DNA of 64,000 bases, from positions 30,272 to 94,271 of the forward strand of contig NZ_KB897906.1 of assembly GCF_000377205.1 (NCBI RefSeq), given 5' to 3'. Numbering within the stretch: the stretch's first letter is position 1; the number at the start of each line of letters is the position of its first letter. Under the pieces are notes generated by a model, which searched no databases, was not told the origin of the DNA, and saw nothing but the letters and a program-made list of their open reading frames with translations. Positions 44,841 to 54,527 of the stretch are shown piece after piece. Made by a program: the position numbers and the translations under genes. The stretch comes from Thioalkalivibrio sp. ALJ3. GTDB taxonomy: Bacteria > Pseudomonadota > Gammaproteobacteria > Ectothiorhodospirales > Ectothiorhodospiraceae.

Positions 44841-45992
44841 ATGGCCGAGAACGAGAACGGACAAGAGAAAACCGAACAGCCGACTCCGAAACGCCTGCGC
44901 GAGGCGAAGGAGAAGGGTCAGGTCCCGCGTTCGCGGGAGCTGTCGACGTTCCTGGTGCTGATGGCGGCCGGTGGTTTCATGACGTTTTTCGGCCCGACGC
45001 TGGGCGGCCAGCTGGCCGAGCAGACGGCCGGGCGTTTCGATATAGAGCGCGAACTGGCCTACGACAGCTCGCTGTTACTGCCCTACCTGTCCGAGCAGAT
45101 GTTTGCCACCTTGCGCACGCTGCTACCACTGTTTGGTGTGTTGATGGTGGCAGCCGTACTCGCGCCCTTCCTGATCGGCGGGGCAAACTTCTCGTGGCAG
45201 GCAGCCAAGCCAAAGGCCTCCAAGCTCAACCCGCTCAAGGGTCTCAAACGCATCTTCTCCTGGCAGGGCCTGATGGAGTTTGGCAAGACCTTTGCCAAGT
45301 TCGTGCTGGTGGCCGGCGTGGCCATATCGGTGCTGTGGACGTTCTCGGACCGACTCCTGATGCTGGGCTACGAGCCCCTGGAGCAGGCGATCGCCCACGC
45401 CGCGCAACTGGCGCTGGGCACCTTCGTGGCGGTCTCGGCCGCGCTGATCCTGGTCGCCGCGATCGATGCACCGTTCCAGATGTGGAATCACCAGAAACAG
45501 CTGCGCATGACGCGCCAGGAACTGAAGGACGAATACAAGGAGACCGACGGTAAACCCGAGGTCAAGCAGAAAATCCGTCAGTTGCAGCAGGAAATGGCTC
45601 AGCGTCGGATGATGGAGGAGGTGCCGAAGGCGGATGTGGTGATCACCAACCCGACCCGTTTCGCGGTGGCGATCGTGTACGAGGCCTCGCGAATGGCGGC
45701 CCCGAAGCTGGTGGCCAAGGGCGTAGACGAGGTTGCTGCCTCGATCCGGGCGGTCGCGGACGAACACAAGATCATTCGCGTCGAGGCACCCCGTGTGGCC
45801 CGAGCGATCTATTTCACCACGGACCTGAACCAGGAGATCCCGAACGGGCTGTTCGTCGCCGTCGCGCGCATCCTCGCCTACGTCTATCAGTTGAAGCGCT
45901 CGGATGCGGACGTCGCCATGCCGGATGATCTGCCGGTGCCGGATGACTATCTCGATCCGCAGCGGCAGCGCGGCCGTCGGAGGAACCGCTAA
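44841..45992 (+). CDS. flhB: Flagellar export switch protein FlhB (NPTR variant)
   Basis: This 383-residue protein has an N-terminal membrane part (EKTEQPTPKRLREAKEKGQVPRS opening, four helices) and a cytoplasmic autocleaving domain. The cleavage site reads N-P-T-R (ITNPTRFAVAIVY) where nearly all FlhB have N-P-T-H. Cleavage falls between N and P, and the neighbouring AAPKLVAKG and IPNGLFVAVARILAYVYQL are kept, so the protein is likely functional. Substrate switching with FliK may differ slightly. Its TAA overlaps the flhA start. Confidence 0.94.
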   Translation: MAENENGQEKTEQPTPKRLREAKEKGQVPRSRELSTFLVLMAAGGFMTFFGPTLGGQLAEQTAGRFDIERELAYDSSLLLPYLSEQMFATLRTLLPLFGVLMVAAVLAPFLIGGANFSWQAAKPKASKLNPLKGLKRIFSWQGLMEFGKTFAKFVLVAGVAISVLWTFSDRLLMLGYEPLEQAIAHAAQLALGTFVAVSAALILVAAIDAPFQMWNHQKQLRMTRQELKDEYKETDGKPEVKQKIRQLQQEMAQRRMMEEVPKADVVITNPTRFAVAIVYEASRMAAPKLVAKGVDEVAASIRAVADEHKIIRVEAPRVARAIYFTTDLNQEIPNGLFVAVARILAYVYQLKRSDADVAMPDDLPVPDDYLDPQRQRGRRRNR

Positions 45993-48103
45993 TGGCCTTC
46001 TTCGACCGCTTGGGGACTGTCGGCAAATGGGGCCTGGGGGCGCCGATCCTGCTGATCGCGATGCTCTCGATGATGGTGCTGCCGCTGCCGCCCATCGCCC
46101 TGGATGTCCTGTTCACCTTCAACATCGCGCTGTCGCTGGTCGTGATCATGGTCGCGGTGTACACGCCACGGCCGCTGGAGTTCGCGGTGTTTCCCACGGT
46201 GCTGCTGGTCGCCACGTTGCTGCGTCTGGCGCTGAACGTGGCCTCCACGCGCGTCATCCTGCTGGAGGGCCACACCGGTACCGATGCAGCCGGTCAGGTG
46301 ATCCAGGCCTTCGGCGATTTCGTCGTGGGCGGCAACTACACCGTGGGCCTGGTGGTGTTCGCGATCCTGATCATCATCAACTTCGTGGTGGTGACCAAGG
46401 GCGCGGGGCGCGTTTCCGAGGTCAGCGCCCGGTTCACCCTGGATTCCATGCCGGGCAAGCAGATGGCGATCGATGCCGATCTGAATGCCGGAATTCTGAC
46501 TCAGGAAGAGGCGCGCAAACGCCGCGAGGACATTGCCAGCGAAGCCGACTTCTACGGCTCGATGGACGGTGCCTCGAAGTTTGTGCGCGGGGACGCCATC
46601 GCCGGGATCCTGATCCTGTTCGTCAATATCATCGGCGGCCTGACTATCGGTACGCTGCAGCACGGCATGTCGATGGGCGATGCCGCGACCAACTACGTGC
46701 TGCTGACCATCGGCGATGGACTGGTCGCGCAAATCCCGTCGCTGGTGCTGTCGTCGGCCACGGCCATCATCGTGACCCGCGTCTCCAGCACGCAGGACAT
46801 GGGGCAACAGGTGTTCGGCCAGATGTTCTCCAACCCGCGCGTGCTGTACGTAGCCGGCGGCGTGATCGCTGTGCTGGGGTTGGTGCCGGGCATGCCCAAT
46901 GCCGTGTTCCTGGGCCTGGCCTCGCTGGCCATCGGCTCGGCCTATCTGATGCAGCGGCGTGAGCGCGAACAGGCGTTGGAGGTGGAACGCGTGCCGGACG
47001 AGCCAGCCGAAACCAGCCCGGAAAACCGCGACCTGACCTGGGACGACGTCCCGCCGATTGATCTGGTTTCCCTGGAGGTGGGTTATCGGCTGATCCCGCT
47101 GGTGGATCGTACTCAGGACGGTCAGCTGATGGGGCGGATCAAGGGCGTTCGCCGCAAGCTTTCCCAGGAGCTCGGTTTCCTGCTGCAGCCGGTCCATATC
47201 CGCGACAACCTGGAGCTCACTCCGAATGCGTACCGGATCTCCCTGCTGGGTGTCACTGTGGCGGAGGCCGAGGTCTTCCCGGATCGCGAACTGGCGATCA
47301 ACCCGGGCGAGGTGTTCGGCACTGTGCCGGGCACGCCGACCAAGGATCCGACCTTCAATCTCGACGCCCTGTGGATCGACCCGGCGGATCGCGATCAGGC
47401 CCAGGGGGCCGGCTACACCGTGGTGGACTGCGCCACCGTGATCGCCACGCATCTGTCTCAGGTGTTCCGCGAGAACGCGCATCGTCTGATTGGTCACGAA
47501 GAGGCGCAGCATCTGCTGGATCAGCTCGCGCGGCATTCGCCGAAACTGGTCGAGAACCTGGTGCCGAAGACGCTCTCGCTGTCGGTAATCCTGAAGGTCC
47601 TGCAGAACCTGCTGGCCGAGCAGGTATCGATCCGCGATCTGCGCACAATCGCCGAAACCCTGGCAGAGGAGGGAGTCAAGAGTCAGGATCCCGGCACTTT
47701 GACCGCGGCGGTCAGGGTGGCCCTGTCACGCTCGATCGTTCAGGACCTTGTGGGACCGGACGACGAGCTGCCTTTGATCGCGTTGGATCCATCGTTGGAA
47801 CAGCTTTTGCATAAGTCTCTGCAGGGCAGTAACGGCGAGACGGTGGGACTGGAGCCGGGCCTGGCGGAGCGCCTGCAGCGTTCGGTCTCCGAGGCGGCAC
47901 AGCGTCAGGAAGCCAGTGGCCAGCCGGCCATCCTGGTGGTGGCCCCGGAGATCCGTTCCTGGATTGCCGGATGGCTGCGGGGCGCCGTGCGCAATCTGGC
48001 AGTACTGGCCTTCACCGAGATCCCCGACAACCGGCGGATCCGTGTGGTGGCCACGGTCGGACAGGAAGATTCGGCCCGGCAGGCAGCACCTGCGAGCGCC
48101 TGA
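45992..48103 (+). CDS. flhA: Flagellar export platform protein FlhA
   Basis: This 703-residue protein has about eight membrane helices, the conserved cytoplasmic FHIPEP-type loop (TKGAGRVSEVSARFTLDSMPGKQMAIDADLNAG, positions about 130-170), and a cytoplasmic C-terminal ring domain from about residue 340 that receives substrates and chaperones. CGGAGGAACCGCT precedes ATG. Normal family length. Confidence 0.96.
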   Translation: MAFFDRLGTVGKWGLGAPILLIAMLSMMVLPLPPIALDVLFTFNIALSLVVIMVAVYTPRPLEFAVFPTVLLVATLLRLALNVASTRVILLEGHTGTDAAGQVIQAFGDFVVGGNYTVGLVVFAILIIINFVVVTKGAGRVSEVSARFTLDSMPGKQMAIDADLNAGILTQEEARKRREDIASEADFYGSMDGASKFVRGDAIAGILILFVNIIGGLTIGTLQHGMSMGDAATNYVLLTIGDGLVAQIPSLVLSSATAIIVTRVSSTQDMGQQVFGQMFSNPRVLYVAGGVIAVLGLVPGMPNAVFLGLASLAIGSAYLMQRREREQALEVERVPDEPAETSPENRDLTWDDVPPIDLVSLEVGYRLIPLVDRTQDGQLMGRIKGVRRKLSQELGFLLQPVHIRDNLELTPNAYRISLLGVTVAEAEVFPDRELAINPGEVFGTVPGTPTKDPTFNLDALWIDPADRDQAQGAGYTVVDCATVIATHLSQVFRENAHRLIGHEEAQHLLDQLARHSPKLVENLVPKTLSLSVILKVLQNLLAEQVSIRDLRTIAETLAEEGVKSQDPGTLTAAVRVALSRSIVQDLVGPDDELPLIALDPSLEQLLHKSLQGSNGETVGLEPGLAERLQRSVSEAAQRQEASGQPAILVVAPEIRSWIAGWLRGAVRNLAVLAFTEIPDNRRIRVVATVGQEDSARQAAPASA

Positions 48104-48151
48104 GGCAAACAGTAGCGAGCGGCTCCGCCAGGGCAAAACGGGAGAAGAGCG

Positions 48152-49426
48152 ATGAATGTGAGACGGTACCGGGCACGCGACATGCGCGACGCGATGCGGC
48201 AGGTGCGCGAACAGCAGGGCGACGAGGCGGTTATCCTGTCGAGCCGGCGTGTGGATGGCTGGCTGGAGGTGGTCGCGGCGCTGGAAGATGGCGACGCAGG
48301 AGTCTCCGAACGCGAGCAGCAGGCCGCCGTGAATGCAGTCCATGCCCCGCGAGAGGCGCCGGCATCGGGGTCGCGTGCCCCGGCTGCTTCGGCCTGGCCG
48401 GCCGATCCGGAACTGGTCGCGATGCGCCAGGAGCTGCGAGACCTGCGCAGTCTTCTGACGCGTCAGCACAGCGACAATGAGGCCGCACAATGGGCGGCGC
48501 GGCATCCGCTTGCGGCGGAATGCAAGGCGCGCCTGATGGACCGGGGCTTCAGCGAATCACTGGCGCGCAGCCTCGCCGGGAGCATCCTCGACGACAGCAC
48601 CGTGGAACAGGCGTGGGAGCGCCTGCGCGCCAGGCTCTCGGGGGCGATTGCCACCCGCCACCCGGATATCCTGGACGAGGGGGGTGTGCTGGCACTGGTG
48701 GGTCCTACGGGAGTGGGCAAGACCACCACACTCGCGCGCATCGCCCTGCGGCAAATCCGCCGCATGGGCGCGGATTCGGTTACGCTGGTCACACTGGATT
48801 CACAGCGTATTGGGGCGACCCGTCAATTGCAGGCCTTTGCGACTATGGCAGGGGTGTCGCTGCGGGTGTTGCAGGGCGTGCGCGAGTTGCGGGACATGAC
48901 CGCGCGTTTGGATGATGGACATCTGGTCCTGGTCGACACCGCGGGTCAGGCGCCCTCGACGGTGGGAGACGAGTCGCTGTTCGCCGGCTGGCCGGGTCGC
49001 GTGCGTTGCGAGAGCTGGCTGGTCGTCTCCGCGACGACCCAGGCCGCGGCGCTGCGTCGGGTGCTGGATGCTTTTCGCAAGACGGAGCCGACGGCGCTCG
49101 TACTGACTAAACTGGATGAAGCCGAACAGTTGGGGGAGACGTTGTCGGTATTGCTCGATCAGCATCTGGGACTCACCTTTGTCAGTGATGGCCAGCGGAT
49201 CGCGGAAGACTTCCATCGGGTCGAGACGGGTGATCTGACTCGGCGGGCGCTCGGCGAAGAGCGTCGGGCCGCGCGCGGAATGTCACGCGATGAACGATGG
49301 ACCGACGAAACCCTTGCGGACTTTACCAGCGCGCCTCGCAGCGAGGCGGCAAGGCGCACCAGCCGGGATGCGGGTGTCCTGGAAATGATCCATCCGGTGG
49401 GAAAGGGACGTTATGCCACGCACTAA
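48152..49426 (+). CDS. flhF: SRP-like GTPase FlhF
   Basis: This 424-residue GTPase places the flagellum at the pole. A basic N-terminus (MNVRRYRARDMRDAMRQVRE) and a linker precede the SRP-type G domain: LVGPTGVGKTTTLARIA near residue 188, VTLDSQRIGATRQL, VLVDTAGQ and LTKLDEAEQLG. GGGAGAAGAGCG precedes ATG. It overlaps fleN by 14 bases. Confidence 0.95.
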   Translation: MNVRRYRARDMRDAMRQVREQQGDEAVILSSRRVDGWLEVVAALEDGDAGVSEREQQAAVNAVHAPREAPASGSRAPAASAWPADPELVAMRQELRDLRSLLTRQHSDNEAAQWAARHPLAAECKARLMDRGFSESLARSLAGSILDDSTVEQAWERLRARLSGAIATRHPDILDEGGVLALVGPTGVGKTTTLARIALRQIRRMGADSVTLVTLDSQRIGATRQLQAFATMAGVSLRVLQGVRELRDMTARLDDGHLVLVDTAGQAPSTVGDESLFAGWPGRVRCESWLVVSATTQAAALRRVLDAFRKTEPTALVLTKLDEAEQLGETLSVLLDQHLGLTFVSDGQRIAEDFHRVETGDLTRRALGEERRAARGMSRDERWTDETLADFTSAPRSEAARRTSRDAGVLEMIHPVGKGRYATH

Positions 49427-50237
49427 TTCGCCGCTGAAGGTCATCGCGGTCGCCTCCGGCAAGGGCGGGGTTGGCAAGACCAACGTTTCGGTCAACCTGT
49501 CCGTCGCGCTCGCACGGCTGGGGCGCGAGGTGATGCTGTTCGATGCCGATCTGGGGCTGGCAAATGCCGACGTCTTGCTCGGACTGCGGCCCGAGCGAAC
49601 CCTGCACGATCTGGTGACCGGACAAGTCGAGGATCTGCAGGACATCCTGATCGACGGTCCCGAGGGGATCAAGGTCATCCCTTCGGCCTCGGGGATTGCT
49701 TCGATGGCCAACCTTTCCGAAGTCGAGCACAACGGGTTGATCCACGCGTTCAGTGCCTATTCCAAACCGCTGGATGTACTCGTGGTCGACACCGCGGCCG
49801 GATTGCAGGAATCGGTCACGACCTTTTGCCGCGCGGTCCAGGAGACCCTGGTGGTGGTCTGTGACGAGCCTGCCTCGATTACCGATGCGTACGCCCTGAT
49901 CAAGGTGCTGCACCGAGATCATGGCATTCGGCGCTTCCGTCTGGTTACGAACATGGTGCAGGATCGCGCTGGTGCCGAGCGATTGCTGCAGAAACTTGCA
50001 ACCGTTTGTGGCAACTATCTGCCGGAAGTCATCCTGGACTTGGCCGGGTACATCCCGATGGACGAGAATCTGCGCAAGGCCGTGCAGAAGCGGGCACCAG
50101 TCGTGCAGCAGTATCCCGGTAGCCCCGCGGCCAAGGCCTTCACCGAACTCGCGCGCACCGTCGATCGCTGGCCCGTGGCGCGGGGCGTTGATGGCGGCGT
50201 CGGGTTTTTCGTCGAGCGAATGCTGCAGAGTGCATGA
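49413..50237 (+). CDS. fleN: Flagellar number regulator FleN (FlhG)
   Basis: This 274-residue MinD/ParA-type ATPase limits flagellar number, in Pseudomonas by restraining FleQ. The deviant Walker A ASGKGGVGKTNVSVNL is near residue 14, followed by LFDADLGLANADVLLGL and VVDTAAGLQ. A C-terminal amphipathic helix (VGFFVERML) may bind membrane. Its stop overlaps the fliA start. Confidence 0.95.
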   Translation: MPRTNSPLKVIAVASGKGGVGKTNVSVNLSVALARLGREVMLFDADLGLANADVLLGLRPERTLHDLVTGQVEDLQDILIDGPEGIKVIPSASGIASMANLSEVEHNGLIHAFSAYSKPLDVLVVDTAAGLQESVTTFCRAVQETLVVVCDEPASITDAYALIKVLHRDHGIRRFRLVTNMVQDRAGAERLLQKLATVCGNYLPEVILDLAGYIPMDENLRKAVQKRAPVVQQYPGSPAAKAFTELARTVDRWPVARGVDGGVGFFVERMLQSA

Positions 50238-50995
50238 TGTCGTCGCGTAATCGCCTCCCCGGATACGAGAGCGTGGCCGCAACCGGCCACGAGCAGCGCG
50301 TCGCGGAGCACATCGAGCTGGTGCATCGCATCGCACATCATCTGATGGCGCGACTGCCGGCTTCGGTGCAGGTGGACGATCTGATCCAGGCGGGGATGAT
50401 CGGGTTGCTGGAGGCTGCACGGCAGTTCGAGGGCGGGCAGGGCGCAACCTTTGCCACCTATGCCGGTATTCGCATCCGCGGCGCGATGATCGACGAGTTG
50501 CGGCGCTGCGACTGGACGCCACGCTCCGTTCACCGGAACAGTCGCAAGATCGCCGAGGCCATTCAGGCGGTCGAGGCCCGGGAGGGGCGCGCGGCCCGCG
50601 GTAGCGAGGTCGCCGAGGTCCTCGAGGTGCCGATCGACGAGTACTACGCAATGCTGCAGGACCATGCGGGCGCACACTTGTTTGCACTGGATGATCTGGG
50701 CGGCACCGATGGCGATGCCGACCGGGTGGTTGAAGGGCAGGAGGCCTCGCCCGCGAGAGCGATGGAGGCGGGGGCTTTCCGCGAGGAGTTGGCCGCTGCG
50801 TTGGGGGATCTGCCCGAACGCGAGCGCCTGGTGCTCTCGCTTTATTACATTGAGGAGCTCAACTTACGCGAGATTGGCGCGGTTCTGGGTGTGACGGAGT
50901 CGCGCGTCAGCCAGATTCGCAGTCAGGCCGTGATCCGGCTGCGCGCTCGCATGGGATCCTGGCTCGAAGACGGTGAGGCTTTGCAGTTATTCTGA
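50234..50995 (+). CDS. fliA: Flagellar sigma factor FliA (sigma-28)
   Basis: This 253-residue sigma factor drives late flagellar genes. Region 2 (HLMARLPASVQVDDLIQAGMIGLLEAARQF, with ATYAGIRIRGAMIDELR) and region 4 (LPERERLVLSLYYIEELNLREIGAVLGVTESRVSQI) are intact. No flgM is in this window. ATG overlaps the fleN stop. Confidence 0.96.
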   Translation: MMSSRNRLPGYESVAATGHEQRVAEHIELVHRIAHHLMARLPASVQVDDLIQAGMIGLLEAARQFEGGQGATFATYAGIRIRGAMIDELRRCDWTPRSVHRNSRKIAEAIQAVEAREGRAARGSEVAEVLEVPIDEYYAMLQDHAGAHLFALDDLGGTDGDADRVVEGQEASPARAMEAGAFREELAAALGDLPERERLVLSLYYIEELNLREIGAVLGVTESRVSQIRSQAVIRLRARMGSWLEDGEALQLF

Positions 50996-51040
50996 CAGCC
51001 ACGCCATTGGTACCCACAAAAATTTATCCCGGAGTGACCT

Positions 51041-51433
51041 GTGGACAAGGGAATGAAAATTCTCATCGTGGATGACTTCTCCACGATGCGGCGGATCATC
51101 AAGAACCTGTTGCGTGATCTCGGCTTCAACAATACGCAAGAGGCCGACGATGGCAGCACGGCACTGCCGATGCTCCAGAACGGTGACTTCGATTTTCTGA
51201 TTACCGACTGGAACATGCCCAATATGCCGGGCATCGATCTGTTGCGGGCGGTGCGTGCGGACGACAAGCTGAAGACGATGCCGGTGCTGATGGTGACGGC
51301 GGAGGCCAAGCGTGATCAGATTGTCGAGGCGGCCGAGGCGGGTGTGAACGGCTACGTGGTGAAACCATTTACCGCGGAAACCCTCAGGGAAAAGATCGAC
51401 AAAATATTCGAACGCATTGAATCCCAAGGGTAA
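51041..51433 (+). CDS. cheY: Chemotaxis response regulator CheY
   Basis: This 130-residue single receiver keeps all key residues: the acidic pair in [12 protein letters not shown], the phosphate-accepting Asp in [13 protein letters not shown], the Thr in LMVTAEA and the Lys in YVVKPF. Phospho-CheY binds FliM to switch rotation. GTG 51041, behind GGAGTGACCT, is chosen; ATG 51053 is possible. Confidence 0.96.
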   Translation: MDKGMKILIVDDFSTMRRIIKNLLRDLGFNNTQEADDGSTALPMLQNGDFDFLITDWNMPNMPGIDLLRAVRADDKLKTMPVLMVTAEAKRDQIVEAAEAGVNGYVVKPFTAETLREKIDKIFERIESQG

Positions 51434-51534
51434 TTGGGGTCTTGAATGCGGTACCCGCGGTCCGCGCAGCGCCGTGGCCAAGGGGTAGATCCCGGTCAGC
51501 ACGCCCGGGGTAGGGAGCGAGCAAGGGGCTTTGG

Positions 51535-52311
51535 ATGACCAAACAAGAAAAATCGGTGGAGGAGCAGCAGCTTGCACGCGCACGCGAGCTTGTCCAGGTT
51601 CTGGAAGCAGGCGATGACGTTGCCGCCCGGGGGCTGATTCAGGATCTGGCGCGGCCATACGATCGCGAGCTGTTTGACGAGCTGGGCAAGCTGACCCGTG
51701 ATCTCCACGAGGCCCTGCAAAGCTTCCGCGGTGATTCGCGACTGGTCGAGCTGACCCAGGCCGAGATCCCGGATGCGCGTGAACGCCTGAATTATGTGGT
51801 CACGATGACGGAAAAGGCCGCTCACGAGACGTTGACCGCTATCGAGACGAGCCTCCCGATCGCCGAGTCTTTCAGCCAGCAGGCGGGTGTGCTGACGGCC
51901 AAGTGGACGCGCTTTCGCAATCGCCAGCTCTCGGTGGACGAGTTCCGCGAGTTCGCCCGCGATCTCGATGAGTTCTTCGCCCAGGCGAACAACGACACCG
52001 AGGAACTGCGGCGCCTGTTGTCCGAGGTGCTGATGGCACAGAGCTACCAGGACATTACCGGTCAGGTGATTCGTCGGGTGATTCAGCTGGTGACGGATCT
52101 CGAGGAGAATCTGGTTTCGTTGATCCGGCTGTCGAGCGGGCGCATGGAGACGGTGGAGGCCGCCGAGAAGAAGATGGGGGGCGACCCGGAGCAGCGTGAA
52201 GCGGACCGGCGTGGACATGGCCCGGCAGTGCCGAAGACTCAAGATTCCGGCCAAGATGTCGTTCAAGGACAAGACGAGGTGGACGATCTGTTGTCCAGTC
52301 TGGGCTTCTAG
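51535..52311 (+). CDS. cheZ: CheY phosphatase CheZ
   Basis: This 258-residue helical protein removes phosphate from CheY. The active-site segment QSYQDITGQVIRRVI carries the catalytic Asp and Gln. The C-terminal peptide QDEVDDLLSSLGF is the CheY-binding tail. The 100 bases before it are GC-rich without a clear promoter. AAGGGG precedes ATG. Confidence 0.94.
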   Translation: MTKQEKSVEEQQLARARELVQVLEAGDDVAARGLIQDLARPYDRELFDELGKLTRDLHEALQSFRGDSRLVELTQAEIPDARERLNYVVTMTEKAAHETLTAIETSLPIAESFSQQAGVLTAKWTRFRNRQLSVDEFREFARDLDEFFAQANNDTEELRRLLSEVLMAQSYQDITGQVIRRVIQLVTDLEENLVSLIRLSSGRMETVEAAEKKMGGDPEQREADRRGHGPAVPKTQDSGQDVVQGQDEVDDLLSSLGF

Positions 52312-52392
52312 GGGATGCCGATTCGATAATCGGCATCGCTTTCCCTGGACCCATCCCTTAAACGGCAAGCCTCACCGGAATGGAGAGACCGA

Positions 52393-54525
52393 ATGGCCAT
52401 CGACCCCAACGACGAAATCCTTCAGGACTTCCTGATTGAGGCCGGGGAACTGCTCGAAGGGCTCAACGAGCAGCTGATTGATCTGGAGCAGCATCCCGAT
52501 GACCGGGATCTGCTCAACGCAGTATTTCGCAGCTTCCACACGATCAAGGGCGGCGCGGGCTTTCTCAGCCTGGATGCGCTGGTGACGGTCTGTCATCACG
52601 CGGAAGACGTCTTCAACCTGCTGCGCAATGGCGAGCGGCGTGTCGATAGCCACTTGATGGATACTATGCTTCGGGTGCTCGACACGCTGAACGTAATGTT
52701 CGGCGACCTGCGTTCCGGGGTGGAGCCTACTCCGGCCGAGGCGGATCTGGTCGAAGACCTGCGGAAGATGGCCAACAACGAGGACGTGGCTGGTGACTCC
52801 GAATCCGAGGCAGCCCCGACCGCAGATGTACCCCCTGAGCCTGAGCCGGCGCCCCCCGCCGAGGTGGAAGCCACCTCCACGGCCGCAGGTGACGATGCAG
52901 GCGATGATTCGGGGCTGGTGGGCGCGGATGACGAAATCACCGATGACGAGTTCGAAGCCCTGCTCGATACGCTGCATGGCGATGGCACCCCGCAGGCGGT
53001 CGAAGCGGCGAGCGGCTCCGGGGAGCCGACTGGCGCGGAATCCGGTGAGGGTGGGGCCACCGATGGTGGCGGAGACCTGATCTCGGACGACGAGTTCGAG
53101 AACTTGCTGGACGAACTGCAGGCGCGTGGGAATGGACCCCCCGCCAGTGCGTCGCCGGCATCTTCACCTGCAAAAGCCAGCGATGCCGAAGCCCCCGAAG
53201 AGTCGAGCGCGAAGCGCGAACCTGCCGACGATCCCAAACCGTCTTCAGTGCCGGAACCCGCCAAGGAGCCGGCCAAGCCGGCGGCTGCGGGCGGCTCCCG
53301 ACAGGCTTCTCAGGGTGAGACCTCGGTGCGCGTGAATACCGAGCGACTGGACGAGATCATGAATCTGGTCGGCGAACTGGTGCTGGTCCGCAACCGCCTG
53401 AGCATGTTGCGCAGCCAGCATGTGGACGACGAGCTGGGCAAGGCCATCAGCTCGCTGGCGTTGGTGACCTCGGATCTTCAGACGTCGGTGATGAAGACCC
53501 GCATGCAGCCGGTCAACAAGGTCTTCAATCGTTTTCCGCGCGTGATCCGGGACTTGTCGCGCAGCCTCGGCAAGGAGATCGAACTGGAGATCTTTGGCGA
53601 GGACACCGACCTCGACAAGAATCTGGTGGAGGCTTTGTCGGATCCGCTGGTCCACCTGGTGCGCAACGCGGTGGACCACGGCATCGAAACCCCCGAAGTG
53701 CGCGAAAAGGCGGGCAAGCCGCGCAAGGGTACGGTCGTACTGGGTGCCGCACAGGAAGGCGATCACATCGCGCTGCTGATCAAGGACGACGGCGGCGGCA
53801 TGGACCCGCAGGCCCTTCGGCGCAAGGTGGTAGAGAAGGGCCTGATGGAGCCGGTCATGGCAGAGCGAATGACCGATCGCGAGGCCTTCAACGTGATCTT
53901 CATGGCCGGTTTTTCCACCAAGACCGAGATCTCGGATGTTTCCGGGCGCGGGGTGGGGATGGACGTCGTCAAGACCAAGATCTCGCAGCTCAATGGCACC
54001 ATCGAGATCGATTCGGAGATTGGCGTCGGGACCACGCTGCGGGTCAAGCTGCCACTGACTCTGGCGATTCTCCCTGCATTGATGGTCATCCTCGACGGGC
54101 GGCGATTCGCGATCCCGCTGGCGTCCGTCTCGGAGATCCTGGACCTGGATCTGACCAAGACCCATTACGTGGACGATCAGGAAGTCATTGTAGTGAGAAA
54201 TCAAGCGCTTCCAATTCATTATCTCAAGCGTTGGTTGAAGCCCGGATTTATCCCCGAAGCGAAACCGGAATCGCATGTGGTCGTGGTGCATACCGCAGAC
54301 CGCAAGGTGGGGCTGGTGGTCGATGATCTGGTGGGACAGGAAGAGGTGGTCATCAAGCCACTGGGGCAGAATCTGCAGGGCGTCAAGGGTTTGGCGGGTG
54401 CCACGATCACGGGTGACGGTGGGATCGCGCTGATCCTGGATGTCGCCGATCTGGTGGGCCTGCTGACGCACAAGCTCCCGTCGGCGGGCCGCACCCGGCG
54501 TCCCGCACAAACGGTCGAGGGCTAA
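52393..54525 (+). CDS. cheA: Chemotaxis histidine kinase CheA
   Basis: This 710-residue kinase phosphorylates CheY and CheB. The HPt domain has the phospho-accepting His in FHTIKGGAGFL near residue 48. A long acidic linker (about 135-310) carries two similar motifs, DDEFEALLDTLHGDG and DDEFENLLDELQARG. Dimerisation, ATPase (HLVRNAVDHGIE, DDGGGMDP, GRGVGMDVV) and CheW-like domains follow. GGAGAGACCGA precedes ATG. Confidence 0.96.
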   Translation: MAIDPNDEILQDFLIEAGELLEGLNEQLIDLEQHPDDRDLLNAVFRSFHTIKGGAGFLSLDALVTVCHHAEDVFNLLRNGERRVDSHLMDTMLRVLDTLNVMFGDLRSGVEPTPAEADLVEDLRKMANNEDVAGDSESEAAPTADVPPEPEPAPPAEVEATSTAAGDDAGDDSGLVGADDEITDDEFEALLDTLHGDGTPQAVEAASGSGEPTGAESGEGGATDGGGDLISDDEFENLLDELQARGNGPPASASPASSPAKASDAEAPEESSAKREPADDPKPSSVPEPAKEPAKPAAAGGSRQASQGETSVRVNTERLDEIMNLVGELVLVRNRLSMLRSQHVDDELGKAISSLALVTSDLQTSVMKTRMQPVNKVFNRFPRVIRDLSRSLGKEIELEIFGEDTDLDKNLVEALSDPLVHLVRNAVDHGIETPEVREKAGKPRKGTVVLGAAQEGDHIALLIKDDGGGMDPQALRRKVVEKGLMEPVMAERMTDREAFNVIFMAGFSTKTEISDVSGRGVGMDVVKTKISQLNGTIEIDSEIGVGTTLRVKLPLTLAILPALMVILDGRRFAIPLASVSEILDLDLTKTHYVDDQEVIVVRNQALPIHYLKRWLKPGFIPEAKPESHVVVVHTADRKVGLVVDDLVGQEEVVIKPLGQNLQGVKGLAGATITGDGGIALILDVADLVGLLTHKLPSAGRTRRPAQTVEG

Positions 54526-54527
54526 GA

